From Hyposmocoma kahamanoa (lineage: Eukaryota; Arthropoda; Insecta; Lepidoptera; Cosmopterigidae), in NCBI RefSeq assembly GCF_003589595.1, contig NW_020653200.1, positions 3,994,301 to 4,058,300 on the forward strand: a DNA stretch of 64,000 nt, written 5' to 3'. The position numbers and the translations under genes were made by a program. The notes beneath the pieces are model-generated. The model searched no databases and was not told where the DNA came from. It saw only the letters and a program-made list of their open reading frames with translations. Below, one piece after another: positions 35,933-49,209 of the stretch. Each line of letters begins with the position of its first letter. The stretch's first letter is position 1.

Positions 35933-36404
35933 TTAAGAGGGATACACGTAGACATTTTAAAGGTACGTATGTATAATACTAAGTATTGGGTACGGCAACG
36001 TTTAACATTTCCTTAGTAAAATAACAAAAGCGTTAAATATTAAATTGGAACCATTGTACGAAGGCAAGCACAATGATTTGCACAAAAGGGTCTCCAAACG
36101 GTGAAAATACGCAACCCTCGGCCATTGTTAGAATTTTGTGTCGTTTGAGGTGACGATATTGAAACCACGAGGGATTGCTATATTCGAAACTGACTCATCA
36201 TACACGTACACTCGTGACTGTTGTGAAGTTATCAATCAAAACGGGATTTTGAATACCAATTATATCATAAAGCGGAATGTTCTGCATTAATTTGCTCTCC
36301 TTTTGTGAGTAGGGTATCGTAATTTACACCATTGGTGTAATAAAGCTACATCTGCAAAATGACAATTATATGGATTCTATGAACGAAATTACTCGATATC
36401 TATT

Positions 36405-36572
36405 TTTGAGCGAGGGGAAGAGGAGAAGAGGTCAACCTAGGCGCAGTTACATAGACCAAATAAAGGAAAATGCCTGTGTAGGTCAAGGAGCTGGCTTATG
36501 ACTGAGATGATTGGAAGATGCTCCACCGACAAGAGTATAAATTCTTAAGTTTGATGATGATGAAAAGAGTTA
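36405..36572 (+). pseudogene. RTE-like LINE 3' end
   Basis: Reads RGQPRRSYIDQIKENACVGQ, then a stop-containing tail and TTAAGTTTGATGATGATGAA. Sister fragment to 31128-31330. Confidence 0.75.
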
Positions 36573-37010
36573 CAAATTATCACGTATATAGATATATAGA
36601 TAGTTTCGTGTAACTAGTGATAAAAGCTTTTTTGACGTATAATCACATGTGGTTTATTAAAGTACAAATTATTGCTTCCAATTAGAAAAAAAAAATACAT
36701 TTCCGTAAATAGCGATGAGAATAATAACGATAATGAAGACAGTGTGTAACCCAACCTACTACACTGGCGGGCATTTTATCTCTTGGTCATATACTGCGCC
36801 AGATTTACTAAATGTTATACCATTCGCAGTCAAATCTCCTCAGGAAGTTCCAAACCATTTATGTCGCGAATAATAAATTAATGAAAAAATTCTGATTACT
36901 TATTTTACTACTTGCGTACCTCACCCACGCACACAATGATGTTTTTCACAAATTATGTAACAACTAGTAGTTAAATACAAATCGAGTTCTTAGGTTTTCG
37001 CGATTGTTAC

Positions 37011-37514
37011 ACATGGGAAATGAAACTATTTTTCCGTATTTAAATCGCGTGTATTTGTTTTTTCAAACAAACCGACGTTTCGGCCCTTTACAGGTCCCAT
37101 CGTATAGTACGTATTATACATATACATAATACGTTGTCAATTTGTTAGTTTCCTTAACTTAGAATAATTAATTACGAAATATGTCCCTACAAAATGTATG
37201 GTAAAAAGTTTTTTGCGCTTTCTGACATTTCGAGAACTCTTACCTCTGTTGGTCCCATAGAGACTATTGATCCTTAACAGAGACCGGATCGAATGGCATA
37301 AAAAAAGTTTTGTAAAAATTGCCTTTTATCTTGCTAACTGTACCATTTTTTCAAAATCTGTGAATGCCAATCAAAATATCTTCAAAATTCATGGATAGTC
37401 TAACCGTTTTCCTGTAACTACAACGATTAAGGTGGCTGACCTTGCTGCCCCGTCTCAAATTTACACCCTGTATATACGCGACTTAAATTCGGAAAAATAG
37501 TTCATTTCCCATGT
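37011..37514. mobile_element. Foldback element, about 0.5 kb
   Basis: The left arm ACATGGGAAATGAAACTATT, TTTCCGTATTTAAATCGCG is inverted at 37477-37514 (CGCGACTTAAATTCGGAAAA, ATAGTTCATTTCCCATGT). The flanking GAGTTCTTAGGTTTTCGCGA just upstream also occurs at 54820, next to a lone arm. Confidence 0.75.
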
Positions 37515-37790
37515 TAAATTTAAATTTACAAAAAAATTATGCTTTGTCATTATCACGGAGAGAAATATAATAATTAATGCGAATTACTTTTCAGAAAGAA
37601 AACTTACTAGCAACAATGAACCTTATGCCATTTACTTATTTGATCACTTAATTTTATTTCCAGCAATTTGAAAATTTGTTCCTGATAACTATATAATCTC
37701 AGTACAAAGTACTAAAAAAAATCCAACTCAAAAGATGACTTAAATATTCTGTTTTAAATTTAATATTTGACTTAAATATTATATATACTG

Positions 37791-37840
37791 AAATATTCGA
37801 CCTCTACGAGTTGTAAACCACTCGTAGAGGTCGAATATTT
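37791..37840. repeat. Perfect 21-bp hairpin
   Basis: AAATATTCGACCTCTACGAG(T) and its exact complement around an 8-base loop. It is directly adjacent to the start of an ACCGACTTC-family repeat. Confidence 0.85.
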
Positions 37841-38452
37841 TCTTCAAATTTATACGGAACTACTACTGAGGTACACTCTTTCCAATAAAAAAACATTCAA
37901 AAATCGGTTCAGAAATGCCAGAGTTATCGTGTAACATACATACAATAAAAAAACCGACCTCAAAAGTACGTGGAATTACATCTTTTAAGTTTTATTTTAT
38001 TAGCCAAGTTTTATTGAAATCGGTTACCGGAATGTGCACAAACCCGGATTCATCCCCTAGTTCGTCACTATGCGGAACTTGACACAGGAGATAATAAAAA
38101 TCGGTTCCCACTACTCAAAGTATATTGAGAGAAAAACGCCTTGCATCGGAGAATAGCAAAATACACAATAAAATAATTGCTCCTTATAATAAAATTTAGG
38201 CGCTATTTATGACAATGAATCTTCAAGCGTGAAAAGCCACCCTTAAAGGTGAATGATTTTCTTCGAAATGAAATGGGTCCACTATGGATGTACCCTCTCT
38301 CCAACAAAAAAGAATCATCAAAATCGGTTCACAAATACTGGAGTTATCGCGTAACATACATACAAAAAAAAACATACAGTCGAATTAATTAATTAGAAAA
38401 ACTTCAAATAGGAGGAGGTTCTCATCCTCCTATTTGAAGTCGGTTAAAAAAA
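37841..38452 (-). repeat. ACCGACTTC-family repeat, tandem partial plus full copy
   Basis: 37841-37945 is a 3' part (ACTACTGAGGTACACTCTTT). 37948-38452 is nearly the reverse complement of copy 1 at 1236-1656, ending in a hairpin ACTTCAAATAGGAGGA / TCCTCCTATTTGAAGT and GTCGGTTAAAAAAAAG. The hairpin end is more elaborate than in copy 1. Confidence 0.65.
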
Positions 38453-38756
38453 AGAACATACAGTCGAATTGAGAAGTCGATAAAAACTATGTAGCATCAC
38501 AAATTATAGTAATGCTATGGAGAAAACTTAGTCCTTTTCAAGTAAGTAATGTAAGAAAATGGTTGTTTGATAATTAATTGAAAACGAAGTTTTATGATCA
38601 AAGAGGAAACTTAATTCTTTTAGGAGTTCCAAAGTCAAACAATTTTAAAGGAAAGGAAAGTAATTAATTAAGTGCATGAAATGTAAAAGTAAAAGTGTTA
38701 GTTTACATGTGTCACACAAGTGGACAAATTCAATTTTAAATTAAAAATAATTATAC

Positions 38757-39000
38757 CTTTTTTATAAAACCAAACTTCAAAAGTTTATGGAATTACGTCT
38801 ATTTACCAAGTTTTATTGAAAACGGTTAACGGGAAGTGGTTGAAATCCAATAAATCTGATTTATCCCCTAAGTGGAAGATTACCTATAAATTTAAATGGG
38901 ACCAATGCTGAGTTATTCTTTTTCCAACAAAAAAAAAATCATCAAAATCGGTTCCCAAATGCCCTATAATTAATCGCGTAACATACACACACAAAAAAGT
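38757..39000 (-). repeat. ACCGACTTC-family repeat, deleted copy
   Basis: Shares TTATGGAATTACGTCTATTT, CGGTTAACGGGAAGTG and CATCAAAATCGGTTCCCAAA with the neighbouring copy. Confidence 0.55.
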
Positions 39001-39399
39001 CCAATGACCAATGACTACGAATGAATGAATGAATGACACATGTTTGCATAAAATATAGTTCACCAAAGGCGGTACCTATACAGGGCATCCCAAGGCGAAA
39101 CGACACGGACGGTAAGTACTTTAAATATTGTAGATAAGATAATATTCCTATTACCGAATAGAATAATATTTCATGGCAACATTTCATTTTGATTCATGGA
39201 GACATTTTATTATTAAAAGTAAGTAGGTAATGCTGTAGTAATAAATCTATTATATAATAGACTTGTGTTGTTTTATTAAACAGTTCACATTGTACATCTT
39301 TCAAAAACTGAATTTAGAAGATCTTTCATTGAAGTATTGAGTACCTAGCGTTAAGTTCTTGATCAACTAGAATTTAAAACACGTTTTCCTACGTACTTA

Positions 39400-39457
39400 T
39401 AGAATAGAATGGAATAGAATAGAATGGACGAGAATAGAATAGAATAGAATAGAATAC
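39400..39457. repeat. GAATA microsatellite
   Basis: Tandem AGAAT units with occasional GGAAT variants, abutting the LINE-end-like segment at 39458-39552 shared with 29.05 kb. It may therefore be an expanded LINE tail. Confidence 0.9.
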
Positions 39458-39560
39458 GTTTATTTGCCAGAATACAGTAATTACAAAGGTCTTAAGTAAA
39501 ATTAGGAACATTGTATTCAACCTGCAAGCAGATGTGCAAATATTAATGGGATTCAATGTT

Positions 39561-40647
39561 TCTTTAGTCTCCATAGTTTCTAATTAATGTAATGAATTTG
39601 TAAATTTGTAAATTACTATATTATATATTATAATGTATTAAGTCATATCTCATTTTTAAGATGTTATAAGAGGCAACAGTAGCCGTAGATAATGTTATTG
39701 GTGGTACAAACAAAATTATGTATCAATTAGTAATAAAACTGTTTCTAGCTTTGCCTTGCTTTTTTGTCCTTAATAAAATAAATAAAATGTGTAATTTAGT
39801 TTTTGTGTTTTAGTGCATATTTTTTCCGAGGTTTATAAGATTTTATTAATTTGCAATTTCTAGTTTGAAGTTTATAGTTTTTGTTATTAAATTCCTCATA
39901 TTATTCCCCTGGATTCATTACTGCCCCCAAATAACTTTGAATGTGTTTCGCAATAGTTGACTGATGTGAAATTTCATCATCAGACAACAATCAAAAGAGT
40001 TAGAAGTGGGAACGTTTATTCAATCTGTATTTTCGTTCTGTAACCAAGGTTAATGTTTAGTAAGAGTCTTTTCATTTCCAAGTTCGTTTCCGACTAGAAC
40101 TCATCAAATAAAACCTAAGTAGTGTAACCTTTGAACGAAGTAAATGGTAATATTAGCTGACGAACCTAGGATCTGTTATCTGATCATTGCATTTTTCGCA
40201 AGTTGCCACAGGGAAATTATAGGTGAATTATATTAGTCTCCTTCTAGCGGAAGTGGACGAAGAACTTGGATAAGTTACAGAATTTTAATCATATTCTTTA
40301 AAATTTTATTCAGGTATATTTCGCGACATTAATGAAGGATACCGCTACTTCTCACTTCATTGCACCACAAAATATCTCTCGCTCCCTTAGTTTTTAATAC
40401 AGTATGTGGACAAACTTATCTCGTAGTGAAATCACTAAGCCATTGAGCACATGATGTTAAATAATGAGCGCCTCACTTCCCTTCTTTCTTGCCCCATCCA
40501 CTGTGACAATCAGTCATAGTGGATGGGCCTATTAAACGAAACCATTTCTAGAGCCCCGGTAACTCCTTCGTATCTTTTAGGGAACTGAATTCTGTGAATT
40601 GTATATAAAACCACTCGTGTTCTGGGGGACTACCACGACCTCTTAAA
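39561..40647. other. No gene recognised
   Basis: AT-rich; a small hairpin CCATCCACTGTGACAATCAG / TCATAGTGGATGG sits at 40496-40527. Confidence 0.45.
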
Positions 40648-40807
40648 ACAATATTACTTTAACCTTACATTGACTTTTCGTATCATAACGCGCTTAAAGT
40701 AAGGTTATTGGTAATGTTAAAACTTATGATGTTTTATTGGCGGCTTTGTGATTATCATTCACTCAGCTCGTACTATGACGCGACTTTAACATTAAAGTAA
40801 TATTATT
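40648..40807. mobile_element. Small MITE
   Basis: Inverted ends AACAATATTACTTTAA and TTAAAGTAATATTATT, about 160 bp, with further internal ACTTTAA words. No TSD resolved. Confidence 0.6.
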
Positions 40808-41248
40808 CTTATGTCAAATTTAGCAATCTTGAAATAGTTACTCGGACGGAGTGGAAACAATATTATTTTCGAATTTATTGTCTATATTGATTTATAATGA
40901 TTAAAAGTTAAGTTGAACTTATTTATTCACATAAATCTCTTCAATATTTTGTTTATTTTTTTATTTAATAGTACATAAGAAATCATTTCTCCTTAAATAA
41001 AAATACGCGATGTTCATTTCGTAAAATTATGACAGCGACATCTATGTGCTCCTTGGCGACACTACCAGTTGACACTAGACTATAATTCCGAATTTACAAC
41101 GTAACTATCAACACTCAGCTTGTTTTATTTATTTTTCTTCGTGAAAATGCGGAAAAATAGTTGAAAACAATGTAATTGTGATAGATTCTATTATTACATA
41201 CTTTTCTTTTTTTAATAGCTAAAATTCTCTGAATGTAAATAACTGCTT

Positions 41249-41323
41249 GGCGGCAGAAATAGGTATAGGTAGCAGTACTTCTCTGGACGAACTCTTTTAC
41301 ATGGAGCTCTACTGCTACTGAAG
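41249..41323 (-). repeat. SINE-C 5' fragment
   Basis: The reverse strand starts CAGTAGCAGTAGAGCTCCAT and continues GAGTTCGTCCAGAGAAGTAC, ending at CTGCCGCCAAGCAG. Confidence 0.65.
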
Positions 41324-41424
41324 TATCTACAAAAACTAAGGGCTTACTTCTTCGGTCTTAATCTTATTATAATTCTGATTAAACCATTTTACTGTAATAT
41401 AAAAGAAGAGTTTGTTAGAAGACG

Positions 41425-41530
41425 TTGGTTCGAATCCAGCAGGTTCGAAGGAATTTTTTTCTGTGTTCAGTCTTTGTATTAATAATTATAACGAATTAGT
41501 GGAGTGATTTTACAAAAAATAATTGAATAT
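41425..41530 (+). repeat. Repeat shared with 48.5 kb
   Basis: GTTCGAAGGAATTTTTTTCT, GTATTAATAATTATAACGAA and TAGTGGAGTGATTTTACAAA match 48557-48650. Preceded by GGTTCGAATCC, hinting at a tRNA-derived SINE. Confidence 0.6.
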
Positions 41531-42984
41531 CGTGTTGGTGAAACATTCATATTCAATAAACATAATTACAAAAAATACATTTAATCTGAAGAGTAAATTG
41601 CTACTTCAACAAGATAAATGTAGTAATTTCCATGGTAGTTTTAGCAAGGTAACATCGATCGTTATCTATATCGATTCCACTAAAACTTTATGGAGAGTCA
41701 ATTACCATTGCAACTAGATTTAAGCAAAATAAATTGTGTCTTAATTGCAAATATAAATCAGTGAAATCTCAACACAATTACAATGACCAATGGTTTCAAG
41801 AAAATCCCCATTCTGTTACTCACTGCTGATTTAATAAAAATTCAAATTAAAATTATACATGACTTTATTCATCAACCACATACATACATATACACAGAAC
41901 ATCACACGATATTATGCACTAATAAATTATGAGCTATAAGTGATGAAAATGATGAAGCCTCAGTGTAGTGCTGTTTTCCAGTGTACGCCTATGTTCTCTT
42001 TCGGAACATAATTTTGAAAAAAAGGACTAGTGCATCAAAACAACCGTCAATAATCTAACTTAAATGTAATTAAAATCTAACTATTTATTTACTGGTTACA
42101 AGTGATAATAATACACACATCAAGTAAAAACAAACAAATGTGTATAAATAATTAGTCCACAGTCCCTGAATAGTGTTACTTTGACTGAATGTACAAACAT
42201 CTCAGCCGCCTGTCTAATTACTGGTCGGTCTGAAGTTGCCATCGCCTCAACGAATCCTTTCGCCTATATCAACGTTACGATTGACCAAAATACGTATAAC
42301 GAAAATGTATCCAAGATTCGAGGTCATCAAGGGCAGGTCCAGCACGAGTCGTTTGCTCTTTCTATATTAATGTTTTCTGTTTCAGTTATAACATCTGCTG
42401 TTCAAGACTATACTAATAAGGTCTGCTTTAGAAATTCAACTATAGCACAGAAGACAAAAGTCGGAAGCCATTATGGAGGACATCTTTGGTCAATGTGACA
42501 AATTACTGTGTGATAGATTACTCACTTTGCCCTTAGGGCTTGTTCGTTTTATCCAAGAATCTAGCAAAGCGAATAATTGCTATATTAAGGGTTGAAATAA
42601 TTGTCTGTCGAACCAAATTTGAATTTACTACTTTAAAACAGGCATTATAAAGCTTTTTTTGTGTCACGTCACCTTCCACTCCCCCGATATTAATTATTTA
42701 TTCGGGGAATTCAAAACCTTTGATTCTTTTTATTTTTTTTATTATTATTATTAATATAGCATCTTCTAGTTTAGTAGTTCATTTTAAACTAATTTATGAA
42801 TGAAAAGTGTTGCCAACTAGACTAAAGCAAATATCACTACACTGAAGGTCTATTTAAATGGCCAGAACTTTATGGTCACAGTACAAGCAAAAGTCTCCTG
42901 AATACTAAGATAAAAATAATAATAAATGTTAAACGATTAAACCTAATTAAATACGCGCCAAAAATTAGCAAATTTTGTGTCGCT
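41531..42984. other. No gene confirmed
   Basis: A 105-codon frame at 42181-42498 (plus) has no recognisable domain and sits in repeat-rich AT DNA. AATAAAGTCATG occurs on the minus strand near 41860, but no minus-strand coding frame supports a gene. Confidence 0.4.
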
Positions 42985-43880
42985 AAATAACTTAGAGGAT
43001 GGAAAAAGTAAAGGAGAGGAGCTGCCCTATCTACGGAATAAACGTAACTACCTAAACCAAAAATGTCCACCACAAATGGCGGATTTAGTGTTGACCATAA
43101 TCATAGGTAAGTCAATATCGACATGTAAAAGTATGGCCTGAATGTTGAAACTGTTTTTACTGTTTGCAAATTTGTATAGTTTACTGTAATCAATATAATA
43201 ATAATATAGTAATTAATTAATTACTAGGCAAGTAACGAGCCATTTTAATCAAAATTAAATATTAAGTTATTTACCAATAAACGTAACGATGGAATTGCAT
43301 TATCATGTGATCTAGTTTCATTCAAAGTTCTATTAAAATTTGACTTCAAAATGGAGCGAACAAACAAAGACGGTATTTAATCCAATGTTTATGTTCCGCA
43401 GTCCTATAATTTCTTCATGTTTTATGATTTATAGGCAGAAAAATAACACATATATATGTGTAATATAACAATTGGGTTGATTTCCGATTTTCTACTGCCG
43501 CACACCTTAATGCTGCAGCAACGCATTTTTATCAATACTTAATTGTTCTCACTGTCAATATTTTTGTCCATTTAATTACAATTCATGCGAATAACTCACT
43601 AAAACATTTGGCCAAACATTGGTTTTGACATTTGATGTACTTCCCTTTGACAATTGGAAACGGTTATCAAAGGGTACTTACGAAAATGGCAAAACGAGGA
43701 CAGTTGGCATTTAAGATGACGTTACGTATTTTCGATTCCCGTGTTTGACATAAATCAATGTAGTGCTATCTCTTTTGGCTTACGACGGTACGCAGCAGTT
43801 AAACACAGACAATAAAGTGTTTATGTTTTCACCGTCTAAATGCATCATACACATATAACGTCTGATTTATGTATGTCAAT
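42985..43880 (+). repeat. Interspersed repeat of about 0.9 kb (uninterrupted copy)
   Basis: The whole segment matches, inverted, the two halves at 61830-62289 and 63197-63963. It therefore shows the element before the LINE insertion and 218-bp duplication found in the other copy. One end carries CTTAGAGGATGGAAAAAG. No transposase-like frame was recognised; class unknown. Confidence 0.65.
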
Positions 43881-44739
43881 ATAACATATCATTCAGTTTA
43901 ACTAACTAACATAGTCTAACTAAATAGAAATAAAAGACGCTTTTGATGTCAAATTGTCACTTAAAGGGACAAATCGCTTAGTTGGCAACTCTGTATAGAA
44001 ATACGCGCGGCGGCGGCGTTCGCGTCGGATATCGTTGAGTATTAAATATCTAAATGTTAATTTTAAAAAGACAATTATGATAAATAAATAGGTTTCGCAA
44101 AAATCGTCTTGTTTGGTATAAGTACTACGAACAATTAAAAAGTAAAATGCATGTATGTTAAATGCAGGTCGTTTAATGAATTGTAATAAATAATCAAATT
44201 TAGCAATGTGATAATCGATACTCAAAAATAAGAAAACAAACCGTGGAGGTGTTCTGCAGACCTCCAAGAACCGATTTATTTATTTTTACATTACATTTAT
44301 TAAAATTTCAACTACTCGGCTCAAGTTAACAGAAAATTCAGTCTTAAATATTGGTCTCATTGAAATGAACTCTTCGTTTTAAGTTAGTAAATTCTTATAG
44401 TGTAAATTGAAATTATTTCCAAAAGCATTGAAAAATAGATTAGTACAAAAAAAAAACGATCTCCCGATTATGCTACCAAAAACAGATAACAGGTATCAAG
44501 TGTGCATCTCTAAGCGGTGATAAGTCTTGTAATTGGCTGCCTTAATTTACTATTTTACGTTAGGGCCGGATTAAGGGTTACGAGACTATTATAATTTGAG
44601 TACTTGACGCATGTTGTAGAACGTGTTTACTTAATTTCGTTATGTTTATTTAAGTTAGTCCTATAGTATGACGCAGACAATATCAGTTGAACTCCTGACA
44701 GGGTCATTTAGAAAACTTTACTTTTCTTAAGTTGTTGTA
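43881..44739. other. No gene recognised
   Basis: The 115-codon minus frame at 43920-44267 is hydrophobic/basic low-complexity translation without a motif. A short GC patch GCGCGGCGGCGGCGTTCGCG is at 44006-44025. Confidence 0.45.
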
Positions 44740-44752
44740 GGTAGTTTATGAC

Positions 44753-45619
44753 CCCCCCCCCGAAGGGGTGCCCGCCTTATCGGGGCGGGGGGGCTCTAGT
44801 AACCGTGGTCGATTTCATCCCACGGTGAAGCTAAGAGGAACCCACGAGGCCGGCCGATGGTGGTAGGCTGGCCCGAGGAGGAGGGCGTTCCGCGCGGGAT
44901 TCCGCGTTCGTCTGGTCAGCGGGACCGCGCGGATGCGCGTTAGGAGGAAGGTCGCGGAGGGAGTGACGTGTCGGTGTGTCGTTGCCGCTCGTCCTGTCCT
45001 CTGCGACTCTGGCGGGGCTGCGCCGCTTTCGACGATGCAGTGGCGGCGGGGCCGCGGGGAAAGAGACGTGTCGGTGTGTCGTTGCCACTCGTCCTAGCCT
45101 CCGCGGCCGAATGTGGGCGGTTGGCCCGTGGTGGGCGCTCCAAGGGACTCTCTTCGGAGAGTCCGCGCGGAAGCGCGTTAGGTGTTGCGGCGGAGCCTGT
45201 CATCAGATCCGCCGCGGGAGCTGGGGGAGCAGCCACTGAACTTCACAATTGAGTGGATGCTATCCTGGCCCCCCATGGGCCCTTAGTAGCGGACTCGGGG
45301 GAGTTCGCTGCCCAGCATAAAGGGGCCCGGGATGGAAGGCTCGTCTGGTGTTCGGCGAGCCTCACATTCGGAGTAAGGGGGAACGATGTATCTCCCTTCT
45401 CGGGGAGGGGCTGCGCAGAGCGCGGCCAGCCGCTGGTGGGGGCGCGGACGAGGGCAACAGCGTACCCGTATCCCCACCTACAGCGAAGAGGAGGAACACT
45501 CCGGGGGTTTAGTGCGGTCGGGCTGCTCCCAGGGTTCAGCCCAGTCCCACATAACCCCGGCTCTGCCCTCGCGGGGCCGGGGTATCTGTAAGCAGATTGC
45601 CCCGGATTAACAAAAAAAA
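44753..45619 (+). mobile_element. GC-rich non-autonomous retroinsertion, 867 bp
   Basis: Flanked by a perfect 13-bp duplication GGTAGTTTATGAC (44740-44752 and 45620-45632) and ending in an A8 tail, so it arose by target-primed reverse transcription. It is strikingly GC-rich against its surroundings, starts with a C/G-rich palindrome, and has an internal near-duplication with a period of 100 bp (GACGTGTCGGTGTGTCGTTG at 44965 and 45065). No RT, endonuclease or gag motif is recognised in any frame. It could be a deleted R1-clade element (5' leader joined to 3' UTR); this is inference. Confidence 0.88.
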
Positions 45620-45632
45620 GGTAGTTTATGAC

Positions 45633-48261
45633 AACGCATAGTTTAGAAACAACATGTCTTCCGAAGATTCTATGAAAGGTGCGTTTTTTCGGTAAATGTG
45701 ACTACTGAGTCGTCAAACACGGAATTTAAGGATGTTAATTACTCTCAAAGTAATACAATAAAATACCCGCATAATTAATCATCATTCACATGATGATTGA
45801 TCAAAGAAAGTGATTGATCAAAGAAAGCGACTGATGGGTTGCTGATCAACGACGGAGGTCAACCACCTATTAAATTACAAAAATTTTGTACTGAGTACCT
45901 CCCGGTAGTTGCCTCCAGTAGCTGTGTGTAGGGTTGACAGACTTTTCAAGGAAATCTTTATCTTTGAATAACTCGGAAACTATTACACTTAGAGCAAAAA
46001 GACTTTCAGTCCAAGTAAGTACATATTTAAGAGTTCACAGTTTTCGACTTTGTCGGTCGTTCCGTCGCACCCTGTATCTATCTCGTAAAAGTTAAATTAA
46101 ACCACGGAAAATGCTCAAAAAGCAAACATATTTATTACCTAAAGGAGATTAAGGAAGATATACCCGCACATTAATTGTAATTCTAAAACGATTAAAACGA
46201 TATCTGTGCATTGTTTGTACAATATCAATAAGTAAAATAACTTTTACACCAGAACAAATATCGGATTAAGGTAAAAGAATTTTAAGAAGCGACACAAAGT
46301 AAATAAGTGAAGCGAGGAAAAATGTTTTAACCAACAATAGACTGCTAATAGATTGTGTATAAAAGATTTAAATGACTGTGACAAGAAATTCTATGTAAAA
46401 GGAAATAATTTAAGAAACGCATTTAATTCAATTTATGTAGGTACGGAAAGAGCCTTAATTTGACAAATTTCATATTAGCCCCAATCGATAATGATATTAA
46501 ATACCACTATCGATTATATATATCTATATACAATATAATATCTATAGTAGAAATTGATAGAAAGTTTTAATTTTATGTTCCGTTGTTAAATGTTAAAACG
46601 GCTTATTTTTAGAGTTAAGTATTATCGGTTTTTATTTTTACTTTTTCTTAACATTTTGGACTTTGTCCCGGACTTTCTCTATATATATTTGATATTTATA
46701 TAAAATAAATATATATGACTAAAACATTTAGTTCTGAAGGTAATAGGAAAATTGAAATTTCCTTTGGACTACTAGGGCAGTTCTAGAGAATTAATACACA
46801 TTATACACCGTGACGTTTTAATTATCCGAGAAAATTGTTTCGACATTGATTTATGTAAGTATAATACGTAGAAAAAAAACATTGAATAATCGCTGTAGAA
46901 AAATAAGAATATGTCAGATTGTTTACGATTATGCAGAGAAATGTACCCTAACCATTCACAATCAGCTGAAGAAACCATTTTAGGAGTCTGACAGCAGTTG
47001 TTGGTTTATAGATAATGTACAACGTTAACAGTAGGAGATTTTATTTTATGAGTGAAATAAAATGAAGTATTAGTAGCATGTAAAAACACTAGTGCCACAT
47101 TTTTGGAACAAAATATTATTGCCTTCGAAGACGTTAAAGCGCAGACAGTCATGACGCTTAGTTTAGGTCAAAATGCTTAATTTGTCAATAATTAAGTCCA
47201 ATTTTTTAATAATGCTCAATTTACTTATTGCAATCTCTACAATCTTACCTTAGTTACAACTTACTAAAGTAAGGCAATGTAATTATAAAAATAGTAAATT
47301 TTAGAAAAAATGCGGAGGGAAATATGTTATTCAGCGGGTTGTGCGCGTTGTTGCAATTTCGAACCAAATAACCTCTTTCTGTAACTTTTATAGAGAAATC
47401 ACAGCAGTATGGATATATAGATATCGAGTATAGTTAAATGTGGATATGTTTAGAGGATTGAGTTGGAGAGGAGGATTTAAGATAACAGCTGTGAATATTC
47501 AATGTCACTTTAGCTACTGACAGTATTCTTATAAAGCAGAAATTTTAATTTTCTTGGATATCTTAAATTCCACTGTGTATGAGCTGTGTTTAAATACCAC
47601 AATATTGTTTTTGATTAATTGAGTTGATAATACACGCATATCAAAAATGACTAACAAATCAATGAGGTCGAATTAACCACTTCACTCTAAAAATTTCGCT
47701 GCTACAAAGGAAAACTCCCGATAGACCGAATTACTCAGAAAATTACAAAGAGTTTGGTGTAATTATCAAATCACAATTTCGTAGATGCTACTTTAAGTTA
47801 GCTAAATATCATCAAAAGAGGCAAATGAGTCTTGAATTTATTTGTTAATGAAAAAAGGTTAACTATTTATATAAATACCTTTTGATCACGAACAGCTTAG
47901 CCACGAAAACTTAACCTTGAAAGAGTTTAATTTTGAATGTAAGTTTGGGTCTTTCATAAATTTATACGTATTCCTAGTAAATGCTCTTACTTTTACTAAT
48001 ACCTGAAAAAGATTTTATTGGTATTTTTCGTAGTATGAACGTCGATTTCTCCGTTATAAGGTACTTTCCTGTAACGTTTAGAGATTACTCATTTTTCACA
48101 TCTGATTTTGAGGCCTAGATCAATATCTTATCGCACACGGAATTCTTCTGAAGTCTGTCGTTCTATTTTTCCTATATTACACGATTTCAGCATTTTGACG
48201 TACGAGACATATTGTTATTTCAGTTGTTATGTTAACTGTTCTTTTATGCTTATTTGACGAC
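45633..48261. other. Long AT-rich stretch without recognised genes
   Basis: No motif-bearing frames. TA-rich simple sequence at 46504-46560 and 46680-46720. Confidence 0.5.
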
Positions 48262-48362
48262 CTCACCTCGACATTTTCATGAAGTTGCCATCTCTGAGGT
48301 CCCGGGTTCGCTCCATGGCCAGGTCCTTGCAGAAAAACGATCTTTTGTATATCGTCTCGGGT
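48262..48362 (+). repeat. tRNA-derived SINE-like fragment
   Basis: CATCTCTGAGGTCCCGGGTT with a B-box-like GGGTTCGCTCC, then CAGGTCCTTGCAGAAAAACG. Only this one copy is in the window, so the call rests on the promoter-like block. Confidence 0.4.
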
Positions 48363-48524
48363 CTCGGTATTTGTAGTACTGTCGTTGTTTTCAATTACCA
48401 TAACACAAGTATTTTTAAAAGTCGTTGAAAATCAATTGCAAAGATCCGACAACAAGCACATAGAAAAATTCGTGAGGTCCGCTTGTTCGTTCCGTGGCTT
48501 AGTTTGTATTGCATCTGGAACGAT

Positions 48525-48650
48525 TTGGTGGAGACGACGATTCGGATCCGGCCGGATCGAAGGAAATTTTTCTGATTAAGTGTTTGATCTTTGTATTAAT
48601 AATTATAACAAACTAGTGGAGTAATTTCACAAACAATAATTGAATATCAA
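48525..48650 (+). repeat. Repeat shared with 41.4 kb
   Basis: Shares GTATTAATAATTATAACAAA, TAGTGGAGTAATTTCACAAA and AATTGAATATC with 41425-41530, preceded by GGATCCGGCCGGATCGAAGG. Confidence 0.6.
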
Positions 48651-49209
48651 TTCATTACAAATTTACTTAATAAATAATTCAATTTATTTGGGACCAGAGC
48701 AACGTATGTGATTTTTCTCTAATATATACAGATTTGAAGAACGAGAAAATAATTTAAAATAATTAATGTCAACATAACGCCTTTACAGTGTATTCAAAGA
48801 TTCAAAGATACACTGTTCTCATTTACCATGTGACTGCACTTTGGTGAAATAACAATGTGACCGTATAGAAATCTTTCTTATTAAAAATCTGACGAAATGA
48901 AACTCTGACTTTGAAGGAAAAAAGGGTATACTTATTGGTATGTGATCCTTGGCAAAAAACTTGTTTTCTAAAACGGCCAATCAGTTTTCTGGCTTCTTAA
49001 TTTGAATTCCGATGTCACGCGTTTCGAATTTGACCAATGTAGACATTGACCTAGTCTATGAATGTAGAACTGTAAGCTCATTGAATTTGAAAATTTGACT
49101 AAGCTCTGTTAGGTCATCGTGTTTGAGTCATAGAAATCTCAACATTTGTTTACCTTGCTCATTTCCACACCTTGAAGATTTACGGCTTTTACGGATTTAC
49201 GGATTTTTT

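Noticed and set aside
42181..42498. 105-codon open frame as a possible novel gene
   Set aside because: No domain, no signal, no splice context, flanked by repeats; length is within chance for this much DNA.
44831..45610. Several overlapping open frames (85-112 codons) on both strands in the GC-rich block
   Set aside because: High GC lowers stop frequency in all frames; the products are Arg/Pro/Gly-rich with no family motif, and the whole block is a retroinsertion.
44753..45619. Possible rRNA or rDNA fragment
   Set aside because: The GC richness stands out, but I recognised no conserved rRNA core segment, and the TSD plus A tail point to a retroelement.
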